Shown here: positions 46,862 through 59,415 of the stretch, piece after piece
Numbering within the stretch: position 1 is the first letter of the stretch
How the letters are laid out: every line of letters begins with the position of its first letter
DNA from: Leucobacter muris
GTDB taxonomy: Bacteria > Actinomycetota > Actinomycetes > Actinomycetales > Microbacteriaceae
Direction of reading: 5' to 3'
Assembly: GCF_004028235.1 (NCBI RefSeq)
Contig: NZ_CP035037.1
Coordinates: 1,674,001-1,738,000 of the forward strand
Length of the DNA: 64,000 nt
Program-made: the position numbers and the translations under genes
Notes under the pieces: model-generated
The model's input: only the letters and a program-made list of their open reading frames with translations
Told to the model about the DNA's origin: nothing
Database searches by the model: none

Positions 46862-48952
46862 ATGGAACCCACGCGCAGCGTACGCCCCTTCGAGGTGATC
46901 AGCGAATACGAGCCCAGCGGCGATCAGCCGAAGGCGATCGAAGAGCTGGCCGGGCGCATCAACGCGGGCGAGACCGACGTCGTGCTGCTCGGCGCGACGG
47001 GCACCGGCAAGTCGGCCACCACGGCCTGGCTCATCGAGGCCGTGCAGCGCCCCACCCTCGTGCTCGCCCATAACAAGACGCTCGCTGCCCAGCTGGCGAG
47101 CGAGTTCCGGCAGCTGCTGCCCAACAACGCGGTCGAGTACTTCGTGAGCTACTACGACTACTACCAGCCCGAGGCCTACGTGCCGCAGACCGACACCTTC
47201 ATCGAGAAAGACTCGTCGGTCAACGCCGAGGTCGAGCGCCTGCGCCACTCCACCACGAACGCGCTGCTCTCCCGACGCGACGTGGTCGTGGTCTCCACGG
47301 TGTCGTGCATCTACGGTCTCGGCAAGCCCGAAGAGTACTACGAGGCCATGGTGCCGCTCGTGGTCGGCGACAGCCTCGATCGCGACGTGCTGCTGCGGCG
47401 CTTCGTCGACATGCAGTACCAGCGCAACGACATCGAGTTCGTGCGAGGCAACTTCCGCGTGCGCGGCGACACGGTCGAGATCATTCCCATGTACGAAGAG
47501 CTGGCCATCCGCATCGAGTTCTTCGGCGACGAGATCGAGGCGCTCTACTATCTCCACCCCGTCACGGGCGAGGTGATCAAACAGGTCGAGACCGTGTCGG
47601 TCTTCCCCGGTTCGCACTACGTCGCGAGCCGCAACGTGATGAACCGCGCGATGGGCACCATCGCCGAAGAACTCGACGGGCGCACCCGGGAGCTCAAGCA
47701 GCAGAACAAGCTCGTCGAAGAGCAGCGCCTGCGCATGCGCACCACCTTCGACCTCGAGATGATGGAGCAGATCGGTTTCTGCTCGGGCATCGAGAACTAC
47801 TCGCGCCACATCGACGGGCGCCGGCCCGGCGAGGCGCCGCACTGCCTGCTCGACTACTTCCCGGACGACTTCCTCGTGGTGATCGACGAGTCGCACGTCA
47901 CCGTGCCCCAGATCGGTGCGATGTACGAGGGCGACGCGTCGCGCAAGCGCACGCTCGTCGATCACGGGTTCCGGCTGCCGAGCGCACTCGACAACCGGCC
48001 CCTGAAGTTCGACGAGTTCAAGCAGCGCGTCGGCCAGACCGTATACCTCTCGGCCACCCCGGGCGCCTACGAACTCGAGCGCGCCGACGGCATCGTCGAG
48101 CAGATCATCCGCCCGACGGGCCTCATCGACCCCGAGATCGTGGTCAAGCCCTCCCAGGGGCAGATCGACGACCTGCTCGAAGAGGTGCGGGTGCGAGCCG
48201 AGCGCGACGAGCGCGTACTGGTCACCACGCTCACCAAGAAGATGGCCGAGCAACTCACCACCTTCATGGAAGAGGCGGGCATCCGGGTGCGCTACCTGCA
48301 CTCCGACGTCGACACGCTGCGCCGCGTCGAACTGCTCACCGAGCTGCGCGCCGGCGTCTACGACGTGCTCGTGGGCATCAACCTGCTGCGCGAGGGCCTC
48401 GACCTGCCCGAGGTGTCGCTCGTCGCGATCCTCGACGCCGACAAAGAAGGGTTCCTGCGCTCGTCGACCTCGCTCATCCAGACGATCGGCCGCGCCGCCC
48501 GCAACGTGTCGGGCCAGGTACACATGTACGCCGACACGGTCACCCGCTCGATGCGCGAGGCGATCGATGAGACCAACCGCCGACGCGAGATCCAGGTCGC
48601 CTACAACACCGAGCACGGCATCGACCCGCAGCCGCTGCGCAAGAAGATCGGCGACATCACCGAGATGCTCGCCCGCGAGGCCGCCGACACCGAAGACGTG
48701 CTCTCGCGCACCGGCGCCCACGCCCAGCGCAAGGGCGGGTCCGGACAACGGGCGAAGGGCAAGTCCGCGTCGAGGGCCGGCGCCATCGGGGCCGAGGGCG
48801 CCGCGAAGCTCGAAGAGCTCGTCTCCGACCTCACCGAGCAGATGCTCGTGGCCGCAGAAGAACTCAAGTTCGAGCTCGCCGCGCGCCTGCGCGACGAGGT
48901 GGCAGAACTGAAGCGCGAGCTGCGCAGCATGGACGCCGCGGGCCACCTCTAG
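46862..48952 (+). CDS. uvrB: UvrABC system protein B
   Basis: Damage-recognition helicase of nucleotide excision repair, 696 residues. Walker A is [13 protein letters not shown] (about residues 44-56), the beta-hairpin region is [26 protein letters not shown], the DEAD-like Walker B is VVIDESHVT, and helicase motifs V and VI ([35 protein letters not shown]) are intact. The C-terminal UVR helix pair that contacts UvrC lies at about 655-690. ATG 46862 is chosen because the promoter spacing and conserved start support it; an ATG at 46832 lies inside the promoter motif. Confidence 0.97.
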   Translation: MEPTRSVRPFEVISEYEPSGDQPKAIEELAGRINAGETDVVLLGATGTGKSATTAWLIEAVQRPTLVLAHNKTLAAQLASEFRQLLPNNAVEYFVSYYDYYQPEAYVPQTDTFIEKDSSVNAEVERLRHSTTNALLSRRDVVVVSTVSCIYGLGKPEEYYEAMVPLVVGDSLDRDVLLRRFVDMQYQRNDIEFVRGNFRVRGDTVEIIPMYEELAIRIEFFGDEIEALYYLHPVTGEVIKQVETVSVFPGSHYVASRNVMNRAMGTIAEELDGRTRELKQQNKLVEEQRLRMRTTFDLEMMEQIGFCSGIENYSRHIDGRRPGEAPHCLLDYFPDDFLVVIDESHVTVPQIGAMYEGDASRKRTLVDHGFRLPSALDNRPLKFDEFKQRVGQTVYLSATPGAYELERADGIVEQIIRPTGLIDPEIVVKPSQGQIDDLLEEVRVRAERDERVLVTTLTKKMAEQLTTFMEEAGIRVRYLHSDVDTLRRVELLTELRAGVYDVLVGINLLREGLDLPEVSLVAILDADKEGFLRSSTSLIQTIGRAARNVSGQVHMYADTVTRSMREAIDETNRRREIQVAYNTEHGIDPQPLRKKIGDITEMLAREAADTEDVLSRTGAHAQRKGGSGQRAKGKSASRAGAIGAEGAAKLEELVSDLTEQMLVAAEELKFELAARLRDEVAELKRELRSMDAAGHL

Positions 48953-49003
48953 GCGAGATCATCGCAGACCCAGCCCGTCGAGCCGAGCAACGATCGGAGC
49001 CCC

Positions 49004-49801
49004 GTGTACTGTGAAACGCCCATCCCCGGGCTCGGCACGCTCTGGATCTCCAGCCCGGCAGAGGGCGCGACCACCATCTCGGCCGACGGCTGCGCCGACA
49101 TCATCCTGCGCGACGACCAGCTGATCGTCGCCGGTCCCTCGACGAGGTGGCTGCTCGCACGCGGAAGCGAGCAGCATCCCACGGTGGGGCTCAGGTTCTC
49201 TCCGGGGCTCGCGGGTGCGGGTCTCGGCATCGACGCGTTCGAGCTGCGCGACCGCATCCTCCCCGCCCAGGGCCTGCTGCCCACCGCACTCGCGGAGCGC
49301 GGGGAACGGGCGCTGCGCGCCCTGCTGGGCGCGGCGGAGTCGCCGGCGGCGCGCGGGCCGCAAGAGGGACCGACGAGCGGCGCCCCCGATCTGTCGAGGG
49401 CGGCAGAGTCTCGGTACGCGGGGAGGTTGCGCGATGCAGCGCGGGCCGTGCCTCGAGAGCTCGCGCTGCACTCTGAGGCGCGGCGGCTGCGGTGGGTCGA
49501 CGAGGTTCGGGCCGCGGCGCTGCGGGCCGAACCGCTCCCGCGACTCGCCCGCCGCCTGGGATACTCGGAACGGCAGCTGCGCAGGCGCATGCTGCAGACG
49601 TTCGGCTACGGATACGCCTCGCTGCGGCGGGTGCTGCGGGCGGAGCGGGCGCGCGACCTGATCCTGCGAGGCGCGCCCCTCGCGACGGCGGCGAGCCTCG
49701 CCGGATACGCCGACCAGTCGCATATGGCGCGCGAGTTCGGGCGGGTGATCGGAGCCGCGCCCGCTCAGCTGGCCGCGGCCTCCGGGTCGAGCGGCGCGTA
49801 G
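49004..49801 (+). CDS. AraC-family transcriptional regulator
   Basis: A 265-residue protein. The C-terminal two-HTH domain is visible: LPRLARRLGYSERQLRRRMLQTFGYGYASLRRVLRAERA and ATAASLAGYADQSHMAREFGRVIGAAPAQLA. The N terminus (MYCETPIPGLGTLWI…, ADIILRDDQLIVAGP) resembles the DUF6597-type sensory half of AraC regulators often next to VOC proteins. GTG 49004 follows CGGAGC. Its last 37 bases overlap the convergent VOC gene, and the two may form a regulatory pair. Confidence 0.87.
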   Translation: MYCETPIPGLGTLWISSPAEGATTISADGCADIILRDDQLIVAGPSTRWLLARGSEQHPTVGLRFSPGLAGAGLGIDAFELRDRILPAQGLLPTALAERGERALRALLGAAESPAARGPQEGPTSGAPDLSRAAESRYAGRLRDAARAVPRELALHSEARRLRWVDEVRAAALRAEPLPRLARRLGYSERQLRRRMLQTFGYGYASLRRVLRAERARDLILRGAPLATAASLAGYADQSHMAREFGRVIGAAPAQLAAASGSSGA

Positions 49802-50181
49802 AGATCGATCGAGTTGCCGTCGGGGTCGAGCACGGTCGCGTAGCGCTGCCCCCACGGCGCATCCCAGGGCTCGGTGTGCGCGGCCGCCGGGTACTGCTGC
49901 ACGAGCTCGGCGTAGGCCCGGTCGACCTCGGCGGCGCTCTGCGCCCGGCAGGCGAAGCCGATGCGGCCCCCGCCTGCGACGGGGAGCTCGAAGTCCGGCA
50001 TGAATCTCCGGATCGTCGAGACCGGATCCCAGGCGAGCGTCATGCCGCCCGGCAGCGTCGCCTCGGCGTGGGGCGCCTGCTCCTGCCCGTGCGGGACGTC
50101 CACGCCCAGGGCGCGGTAGAACCCGAGCGAGGCCGGAAGGTCGGCCGTGACGATACCGATGAAGTCGAATTGCAGTGTCAT
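49765..50181 (-). CDS. VOC (glyoxalase/bleomycin-resistance fold) protein
   Basis: A 138-residue vicinal-oxygen-chelate protein. Two beta-alpha-beta-beta-beta halves are recognisable: FIGIVTADLPASLGFYRALGVDVP and RIGFACRAQSAAEVDRAY … GQRYATVLDPDGNSIDLYAP. A metal-ligand pattern is incomplete, so it may bind rather than catalyse. The C terminus overlaps the convergent AraC-type regulator gene by 37 bases. Substrate unknown. ATG 50181 is the first suitable start. Confidence 0.85.
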   Translation of the reverse strand: MTLQFDFIGIVTADLPASLGFYRALGVDVPHGQEQAPHAEATLPGGMTLAWDPVSTIRRFMPDFELPVAGGGRIGFACRAQSAAEVDRAYAELVQQYPAAAHTEPWDAPWGQRYATVLDPDGNSIDLYAPLDPEAAAS

Positions 50182-50325
50182 AGCCGCCAGCGTAGGCCGA
50201 GCGCGGGATGCGCGCTAGAACGAATCGGACACGCGGAAGGGCCCGGATCGCGGGCCCGGGTCATGACCGCTTCAGCACGCGGCCCGGTCGGATCGCCGCG
50301 CCTTCGCCCGGGCACCTCCCAGGGC

Positions 50326-51021
50326 TCACAGCACCAGGTAGCCGTAGCGGTCGGCGATCCGGTCGATCACACCGAGCAGCTCGTCGAGGCCGAGCGGCAG
50401 CAGCGCGGCCGGGTGCTGGGGGAGCGCATCTGCCGCATTCGCCCAGAGCGCCACCACGCGCACGGTCGGCACGAGCGACGACGCCGAGACCACTCCGTCG
50501 AGTTCGGGGTAGCGTCGCGCGATCTCGCGCGCCCACGCCCGCGATTGCTCACGGTCTCCGGAGGAGATCGCGGCGTTGCCGCCCGCGACCGCGATCCAAT
50601 CGCTGTCGGAGAGGTCGAGCAGGCGCAGCGGCCGCGTGGTCTCGAAGGCCACGAGCGTGGGGGAGCCGTCGCGCAGCCGGATCATGCGCTGCGCCTGGAA
50701 CACCTCGAGCAGAGCAGCCGCGAACGAACCGTCCACGGCATCGTCGGGCCGCTGGACGGAGCCCCCGGAGGCCCCGGCGCTCTCGATCACCCCGTACATC
50801 ACACCGATGCCGTGGTGGTCGCCGACGGGCAGCGGGTGCGGGTCGAAACGGCCGTCGAGCGGTCCGAACGAGCGGAACTCGTGCCACGCGACCGGGTGGG
50901 CCCCGCCCGCCCGGAAGATGCGCACGATCAGTGTGCCTGCGGGCACCTCGCGCACCCAGCGCGGGTCGACGTCGAGGTCGGGAAAGCGGGCCGAATCCGG
51001 CTCGGGCAGCTGCTCGCTCAC
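50326..51021 (-). CDS. RES-domain toxin of a RES/antitoxin pair
   Basis: A 231-residue protein with a RES domain. It has an N-terminal arginine block (IVRIFRAGGAHPVAWHEFRSFGPLDGRFDP), GVMYGVIES with the conserved Tyr, a Glu-bearing helix SFAAALLEVFQ and the later LLDLSDSDW region. RES toxins such as MbcT degrade NAD+. GTG 51021 overlaps the antitoxin stop by four bases (GTGA), the usual coupled order with antitoxin first. The C terminus (residues 130-231) is longer than in minimal RES toxins. Activity is inferred from family only. Confidence 0.82.
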   Translation of the reverse strand: MSEQLPEPDSARFPDLDVDPRWVREVPAGTLIVRIFRAGGAHPVAWHEFRSFGPLDGRFDPHPLPVGDHHGIGVMYGVIESAGASGGSVQRPDDAVDGSFAAALLEVFQAQRMIRLRDGSPTLVAFETTRPLRLLDLSDSDWIAVAGGNAAISSGDREQSRAWAREIARRYPELDGVVSASSLVPTVRVVALWANAADALPQHPAALLPLGLDELLGVIDRIADRYGYLVL

Positions 51022-51665
51022 GGCAGACGGTTCAGCGCGTCGTCGACCGCGGCCGCGGCGAGGGCGGGATCCCCTCCCTGTGCCAGCCACTCGAAGGGCG
51101 CCAGCTCCTCGTCGTCGACGCGCAGGCGCATCGCGGGGGAGGTGAGCACCCGCTCGACGAGCGCCAGCGGGGTGCCCGCCGGGATCGCGGCCGCGACGAT
51201 CGACCAACCGGGCAGCTCGCGGCCGTCCGGAAACTGGAATGAGGGGAGTCGCCAGCCGTCGCTGCGGCGCTGGGCGAGCAGGGTGCCCGCGGCGCAGCGC
51301 TGCCGCACTCGGGCGGGGGTGACGCCGAGCGTCTCGGCGGCCTCGCCGACGGTGACGCTGAGCTCGGCGAGCTGGCGCTCCCACAGGCGGCTGCGCCGGG
51401 TGGCGGGCAGGGAGGTGGGGCGCCGCAGTTCGCCTTCGCTCACGTCGAGACGGGCCAGCACCGACATCTCGGCGCCCGTCAGGCCTCGGAGATCGGCCTG
51501 CTGGTGGGCGAGGATGTCGGCGAGCAGCTCTTCGGCGATGTCGAGGCGATCGTCGTCGAGCTGCGTGATGAGCGCGGTGAGCCGGTCGCGGCTGGGCCGC
51601 AGGGGAGCACCCGCGAGGTCGCGGCGGCTGCGGGGGAGTTCGGCGGGAAGGTGCGCGATCGACAT
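51018..51665 (-). CDS. Antitoxin with excisionase-like HTH and MbcA/ParS-type C terminus
   Basis: A 215-residue protein. A helical N terminus (residues 25-85) precedes a helix-turn-helix VTVGEAAETLGVTPARVRQRCAAGTLLAQRR (about 115-145, MerR/excisionase-like) and a C-terminal toxin-neutralising domain with LALVERVLTSP and ELAPFEWLAQGGDPALA, the DUF2384-type signature. Typical Xre/MbcA antitoxins are 110-160 residues, so this one is extended. ATG 51665 follows GAAAGGACC. It is divergent from uvrA with 133 bases between and probably represses its own promoter. Confidence 0.78.
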   Translation of the reverse strand: MSIAHLPAELPRSRRDLAGAPLRPSRDRLTALITQLDDDRLDIAEELLADILAHQQADLRGLTGAEMSVLARLDVSEGELRRPTSLPATRRSRLWERQLAELSVTVGEAAETLGVTPARVRQRCAAGTLLAQRRSDGWRLPSFQFPDGRELPGWSIVAAAIPAGTPLALVERVLTSPAMRLRVDDEELAPFEWLAQGGDPALAAAAVDDALNRLP

Positions 51666-51692
51666 CTCAGGTCCTTTCGAGAACTTGCATCA

Positions 51693-51698
51693 ATAATA
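51693..51698 (-). promoter_or_regulatory. -10 box for the toxin/antitoxin operon
   Basis: ATAATA on the plus strand reads TATTAT on the minus strand, 27 bases before the antitoxin ATG. A TTCCCT at 51716-51721 is a weak -35 candidate. Confidence 0.5.
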
Positions 51699-51751
51699 TC
51701 CGAAAGCGACCTGGGAGGGAAGTGCGCCTGCGGCGAAATCCGCCGAATCAC

Positions 51752-51767
51752 TCGTACACATGTTCGA
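51752..51767 (+). promoter_or_regulatory. LexA (SOS) box upstream of uvrA
   Basis: TCGTACACATGTTCGA differs from the Gram-positive/actinobacterial LexA consensus TCGAAC-N4-GTTCGA by a single base. It lies 20 bases before the uvrA -10 and between uvrA and the toxin/antitoxin operon. Confidence 0.75.
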
Positions 51768-51786
51768 ATATTCAGCCGTGGCGACG

Positions 51787-51792
51787 TAGGAT
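51787..51792 (+). promoter_or_regulatory. -10 box for uvrA
   Basis: TAGGAT ends six bases before the uvrA GTG; with no Shine-Dalgarno sequence the transcript is probably leaderless. Confidence 0.55.
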
Positions 51793-51798
51793 GGATCA

Positions 51799-54755
<2,957 letters not shown>

Positions 54756-54759
<4 letters not shown>

Positions 54760-56759
54760 TCCAGCCCGTCGACAACCGCGCCGCGTTCCGGCCGGCCCAG
54801 GGCGAGATCCCCACCAGCCCAGGCGTCTACCGGTTCAGCGACAAGCACGGGCGCGTGCTCTACATCGGCAAGGCGAAGAACCTCAGGGCGCGGCTGTCCA
54901 ACTACTTCCAGCCGATGCACTCGCTGATGCCGCGCACCCGCACCATGCTGTCGCTCGCGGCGAAGGTCGACTGGACGGTGGTGGCCACCGACACCGAATC
55001 CCTCGTGCTCGAGCACACGTGGATCACGGAGTTCAAACCGCCCTTCAACGTGCAGTTCAAGGACGACAAGTCGTACCCGTACCTCGCCGTCACGCTGCGC
55101 GAAGAAGCCCCCCGCCTCATCATCACCCGCAACGAGAAGATCCGCGGCGCGCGGTACTTCGGGCCATACCCGAAGGTGTGGGCGCTGCGCGAGACCACGC
55201 AGCTGCTGCAGCGCGCGTTCCCCATCCGCACCTGCAACGACGCCGACTACAAGCGCGCCATGCAGAGCGGGCGCCCCTGCCTCGCGGGGCAGATCGGCCG
55301 CTGCCACGGCCCCTGCTCCCGGCTCATCACCATCGAGGCGCACCGCGAACGCGTGGGCGAGCTCGTCTCGTTCCTCGCGGGCGGCGACACCCGTCACCTG
55401 CGCGAGCTGCAGCGGGCGATGCGCGACGCGGCGGCCGAGCAGCGCTACGAGGACGCCGCGCGGCTGCGCGACCAGGCGCAGGCCGTCGAGCACGTCATGG
55501 AGAAGAACGCGGTGGTGCTCGGCACCGGCTCGAAGCTCGACGTGAACCTCGACGTGTTCGGACTGCGGGCCGACGAACTCGCGGCGGCCGCCCACCAGTT
55601 CATCATCCGAGGGGGCAGGATCCGCGGCGAACGCAGCTGGATCGTCGACGTCGAACTCGACGACTCTCCCGCGAAGCTGCTGGAGCAGGTGATCCAGTCG
55701 GCCTACGACGGCGAGCGGGAACCGCCGCCCGAGATCCTCGTGCCGCTGCTGCCAGAGAACACCCCCGAGCTCGAGGAGGCCCTGAGCGCGCAGCGGCCCC
55801 GCCGCGGCCGCGTGCGCGTGCGCATCCCCGAGCGGGGCGACAAGGCGCAGCTCATGGAGCGCGCCGTGCTGAACGCGGGGGAGCACCTGATCCGGCACAA
55901 GCTCAAACGGGCCGCCGACCTCACCGCGCGCACCGACGCGCTCGCCGAACTGCAGCAGGCGCTCGGCATGGATGAGCCGCCGCTGCGCATCGAGTGCATC
56001 GACGTGTCGCACCTGCAGGGCACCGGCGTGGTCGCCTCGCTCGTCGTCTTCGAAGACGGCCTGCCCGCGAAGGGTGCCTACCGCAAGTACCGCATCGAGC
56101 AGACGCGCGACGACACCGACTCCATCCACCAGGTCGTCGCCCGCCGCGCCGCGCAGCTGAACGCCGCCCGCGAGGCGGGCGAACAGCCGAGCGGCATCTA
56201 CCGCGACCGCCCCCAACTCGTCATCGTCGACGGCGGCGAGCCCCAGGTGAAGGCCGCGGCGCGCGCGCTCGCCGAGGCCGGCATCACCGACGTCGCACTG
56301 TGCGGGATCGCGAAGCGCCTCGAGGAGATCTGGCTGCCCGGCGACCCGTTCCCCGTGATCCTGCCCCGCACGAGCGAGGCGCTGTTCCTCGTGCAGCGCG
56401 TGCGCGACGAGGCCCACCGCTTCGCGATCACCTTCCAGCGCCAGCGCCGCAGCACGTCGATCGCGAGCCGCCTCTCCGAGATCCCGGGCCTCGGCCCGAA
56501 GCGCGTGCAGGGTCTGCTCAAGCACTTCGGCTCCGTGGCGCGCCTGCGCGCCGCCTCCCACGACGAACTCGCCTCGGCTCCGGGCCTCGGTCCGAAGCTC
56601 GCCGAGCAGATCCTCGGCCACCTCGCCTCGTCGGCCCCGGCCGACGGAACCGCGCCCGACGAACCCGAAGCCTCCGCTGCGGCTAAACTTGAGGCATCGA
56701 TCGATGAGGCACCAGAGGGCGCGTCGCAAGGCGCGCCAGACGAGGGGAACACGGCGTGA
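54756..56759 (+). CDS. uvrC: UvrABC system protein C
   Basis: Dual-incision nuclease, 667 residues. The GIY-YIG domain starts [29 protein letters not shown] (about residues 20-48); a cysteine-containing RTCNDADY…[17 protein letters not shown] region follows; a UVR helix at about 215-250; the RNase H-like nuclease domain has [12 protein letters not shown] and [11 protein letters not shown]; two helix-hairpin-helix motifs end the protein ([30 protein letters not shown]). TTG 54756 overlaps the uvrA TGA (TTGA), indicating coupled translation. Its GTGA end overlaps rapZ. Confidence 0.97.
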
Positions 56760-57634
56760 ACGAGCAGGTATCCGGGCAGGAAATCCTCATCGTCACGGGC
56801 ATGTCGGGCGCCGGCCGCAGCACGGTCGCCAACACGCTCGAAGACCTGGGCTGGTACGTCGTCGACAACCTGCCCCTCTCGATGCTCAAGACGCTCGCCG
56901 ACATGGCCGACCGGTCCGGGGGAGCGCTGCCCCGCATCGTGGCCGTGGTCGACGTGCGCGGCCGAGACCTCTTCGCCGAGATCCAAGACGTGATCGACGA
57001 GCTGCGCGAGACCGCGACGGTGCGTGTCGTCTTCCTCGACGCCACCGACGAGATCCTCGTTCGCCGCTACGAGTCGGTGCGGCGCCCGCACCCGCTGCAG
57101 GGCGAGGCGGGCAGTCTGCTCGAGGGCATCCGCCTCGAGCGCGAGCGCCTGCAGGAGCTGCGGGCCTCGAGCGACGTGGTGATCGACACCTCGCGGTACA
57201 ACGTGCACGACCTGTCGACCGCCACGCGCGATCTGTTCTCCGACGACAACACGCCCGGCCTGCAGCTCTCCGTGCTCAGCTTCGGCTTCAAGTACGGCGC
57301 GCCCACCGACGTCGACCTGATGGTCGACATGCGCTTCCTGCCCAACCCGTTCTGGATCCCCGAACTCCGGCCCCTCACGGGCGTCGACCCCGAGGTCAAG
57401 GACTACGTGCTGAGCCGCGACGGCGCCGAGGAGTTCCTCGACCACTACATCGCCGCTCTCACCCCCGTCCTCGCCGGTTTCCAGCGGGAGAACAAGCGGC
57501 ACGCCTCACTCGCGGTAGGGTGTACCGGCGGCAAGCACCGCTCGGTCGCGACCGCCCGCGAGCTCGCCGACCGCCTCGCCGGCCTGCCGGGTGTGAGCGT
57601 CAGCCTGCGCCATCGCGACCTCGGCCGCGAATAG
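56756..57634 (+). CDS. rapZ: RNase adapter/nucleotide-binding protein RapZ family
   Basis: A 292-residue P-loop protein of the RapZ/YvcJ family. Walker A is GMSGAGRSTVAN (residues 15-26); the PHPLQGEAGSLLEGIRLER, LSFGFKYGAPTDVDLMVDMRFLPNP and C-terminal GCTGGKHRSVA blocks are diagnostic. In E. coli RapZ controls GlmS through small RNA decay; in actinobacteria the role is less clear. GTG 56756 overlaps uvrC by four bases. The usual yvcK-like gene between rapZ and whiA is absent here. Confidence 0.94.
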   Translation: MNEQVSGQEILIVTGMSGAGRSTVANTLEDLGWYVVDNLPLSMLKTLADMADRSGGALPRIVAVVDVRGRDLFAEIQDVIDELRETATVRVVFLDATDEILVRRYESVRRPHPLQGEAGSLLEGIRLERERLQELRASSDVVIDTSRYNVHDLSTATRDLFSDDNTPGLQLSVLSFGFKYGAPTDVDLMVDMRFLPNPFWIPELRPLTGVDPEVKDYVLSRDGAEEFLDHYIAALTPVLAGFQRENKRHASLAVGCTGGKHRSVATARELADRLAGLPGVSVSLRHRDLGRE

Positions 57635-57689
57635 CCCGCGCGCCGCACCCGAAACCTCTCCACCCTCATTCTCCGAAAGGATCCGATTC

Positions 57690-58670
57690 GTGCTGTCTAC
57701 TCCCGAGGTGAAGAGCGAACTCGTACGGTTCCCGGTGCAGCGCACCGGTGAGCGCGTCGCCGAGGTCGCCACGATTCTGCGTCTCGCGGGCGGACTCCAC
57801 ACGATCTCGGGTCGCATCGCCCTCGAGGCCGAGCTGCACACGCCGCAGATCGTGCAGCGCGTGCGCAAAGACCTCGCCGAGCTCTACGGGGTGCGCTCCG
57901 AGGCCAAGCAGCTGCCGCCGTCGAGCACGCGGCCCGGCGCCCCCCAGTTCCTCGTGCGCGTGCTCGACGGCGAGACGCTGGCGCGTCAGCTCGGCCTGCT
58001 CGATCAGCGCCGCCGCCAGATCCGCGGCCTCCCGAACCGTCTCACCACCGGCGCCCAGGCCGAGCTCGCCGCGATCTGGCGCGGCGCCTTCCTCGCCCGC
58101 GGCGGCATCACCGCTCCGGGCCGCTCCGCGTCGCTCGAGATCGTCTGCCCCACCAGCGAGGTCACGATGGCGCTCGTCGGCGCGGCGAGCCGCATCGGCA
58201 TCGAGGCGAAGAGCCGCGAGATCCGGGGCCAGAACAAGGTGCTGATCCGCGACAGCCAGGCGATCGGCGAGATGCTCGGCGCGATGGGCGCGCAGCAGGC
58301 CCGCTCCAGCTGGGACGAGCTGCGCCGCGCCCGCGAGACCCGCGCGACCGCGAACCGGCTCGTCAACTTCGACGACGCCAACCTGCGGCGCTCGGCGCAG
58401 GCGTCGGTCGCCGCGTGCGCTCGCATCGAGCGCGCACTCGAGATCCTCGGCGACGACGTGCCCAAGCACCTGAATTACGCCGGCCAGCTGCGTCTCGCGC
58501 ATCGCGAGGCGAGCCTCGACGACCTCGGCGCCCGCGCCGATCCGCCGCTCACCAAGGACGCGATCGCGGGCCGCATCCGGCGTCTGCTCGCGATGGCCGA
58601 CAAGGAGGCGGAGGCCCGAGGCATCCCGGGCACCGAGGCGAGCCTGCCCGAAGAACTCGATTCGATGTAA
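57690..58670 (+). CDS. whiA: Sporulation/cell division regulator WhiA
   Basis: A 326-residue transcription factor with an N-terminal LAGLIDADG homing endonuclease-like fold (WRGAFLARGGITAPGRSASLEI near residues 130-150) and a C-terminal DUF199 helix-turn-helix (LRLAHREASLDDLGARADPPLTKDAIAGRIRRLL, about 270-305). It controls cell division genes in actinobacteria with or without sporulation. GTG 57690 follows GAAAGGATCC. It lies 55 bases after rapZ and probably shares its operon. Confidence 0.96.
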   Translation: MLSTPEVKSELVRFPVQRTGERVAEVATILRLAGGLHTISGRIALEAELHTPQIVQRVRKDLAELYGVRSEAKQLPPSSTRPGAPQFLVRVLDGETLARQLGLLDQRRRQIRGLPNRLTTGAQAELAAIWRGAFLARGGITAPGRSASLEIVCPTSEVTMALVGAASRIGIEAKSREIRGQNKVLIRDSQAIGEMLGAMGAQQARSSWDELRRARETRATANRLVNFDDANLRRSAQASVAACARIERALEILGDDVPKHLNYAGQLRLAHREASLDDLGARADPPLTKDAIAGRIRRLLAMADKEAEARGIPGTEASLPEELDSM

Positions 58671-58740
58671 CGCGCGCGCGGCCGGGCGTCAACCCTGCCG
58701 CACCCGGCTGATTCTCCGCCACTTCCGGGCGCCAGAGCCC

Positions 58741-58746
58741 TAGACT
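58741..58746 (+). promoter_or_regulatory. -10 box for sodA
   Basis: TAGACT 40 bases before the sodA start, separating it from whiA. Confidence 0.55.
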
Positions 58747-58785
58747 TGAACCGTCAACTGTCGAACGCAGAGATTGGAGCACCTC

Positions 58786-59403
58786 ATGGCTGCTTATTCA
58801 CTCCCCGAGCTTCCCTACGATTACGCCGCGCTCGAGCCGCACATCAGCGGCAAGATCATGCAGTTGCACCACGACAAGCACCACCAGGCCTATGTGACCG
58901 GCGCGAACACGGCTCTAGAGCAGATCGCCGAGGCGAGCGACTCAGACAACCTCGCCGCCGTGAACAAGCTCGAGAAGGATCTCGCCTTCAACCTCGGCGG
59001 TCACGTCAACCACACCATCTTCTGGAACAACCTCTCGCCCGAGGGCGGGGAGCGCACCGAGGGCGAGCTCGCCGCGGCGATCGACGAGCACTTCGGCTCG
59101 TTCGAGAAGTTCCAGGCCCACTTCACCGCCACTGCGCTCGGTGTGCAGGGCTCCGGCTGGGCCGTGCTCGCGTGGGATGCGCTGGGTCAGCGCCCGAACA
59201 TCGTGCAGCTCTTCGACCAGCAGGGCAACCTGCCCGCCGGCACCGTGCCGCTGCTCATGCTCGACGTCTGGGAGCACGCTTACTACCTCGACTACCTCAA
59301 CGTGCGCGCCGACTACGTGAAGGCGTTCTGGCACATCGCGAACTGGCAGGACGTGGCGAAGCGCTTCGAGGCCGCCCGCTCGCAGACGCCCGGCCTGATC
59401 TGA
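58786..59403 (+). CDS. sodA: Superoxide dismutase (Fe/Mn family)
   Basis: A 205-residue cytoplasmic enzyme that dismutates superoxide. Metal ligands fall at His28 (QLHHDKHHQ), the His in GGHVNHTIFW, and Asp and His in LMLDVWEHAYYLDY. GVQGSGWAVLAWD is the usual core. Manganese is likely given the family and the actinobacterial setting, but iron or cambialistic use cannot be excluded. ATG 58786 follows TTGGAG; an in-frame TTG at 58774 is less likely. pgk begins only 13 bases after the stop. Confidence 0.96.
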   Translation: MAAYSLPELPYDYAALEPHISGKIMQLHHDKHHQAYVTGANTALEQIAEASDSDNLAAVNKLEKDLAFNLGGHVNHTIFWNNLSPEGGERTEGELAAAIDEHFGSFEKFQAHFTATALGVQGSGWAVLAWDALGQRPNIVQLFDQQGNLPAGTVPLLMLDVWEHAYYLDYLNVRADYVKAFWHIANWQDVAKRFEAARSQTPGLI

Positions 59404-59415
59404 GCCCGCCCCGGC

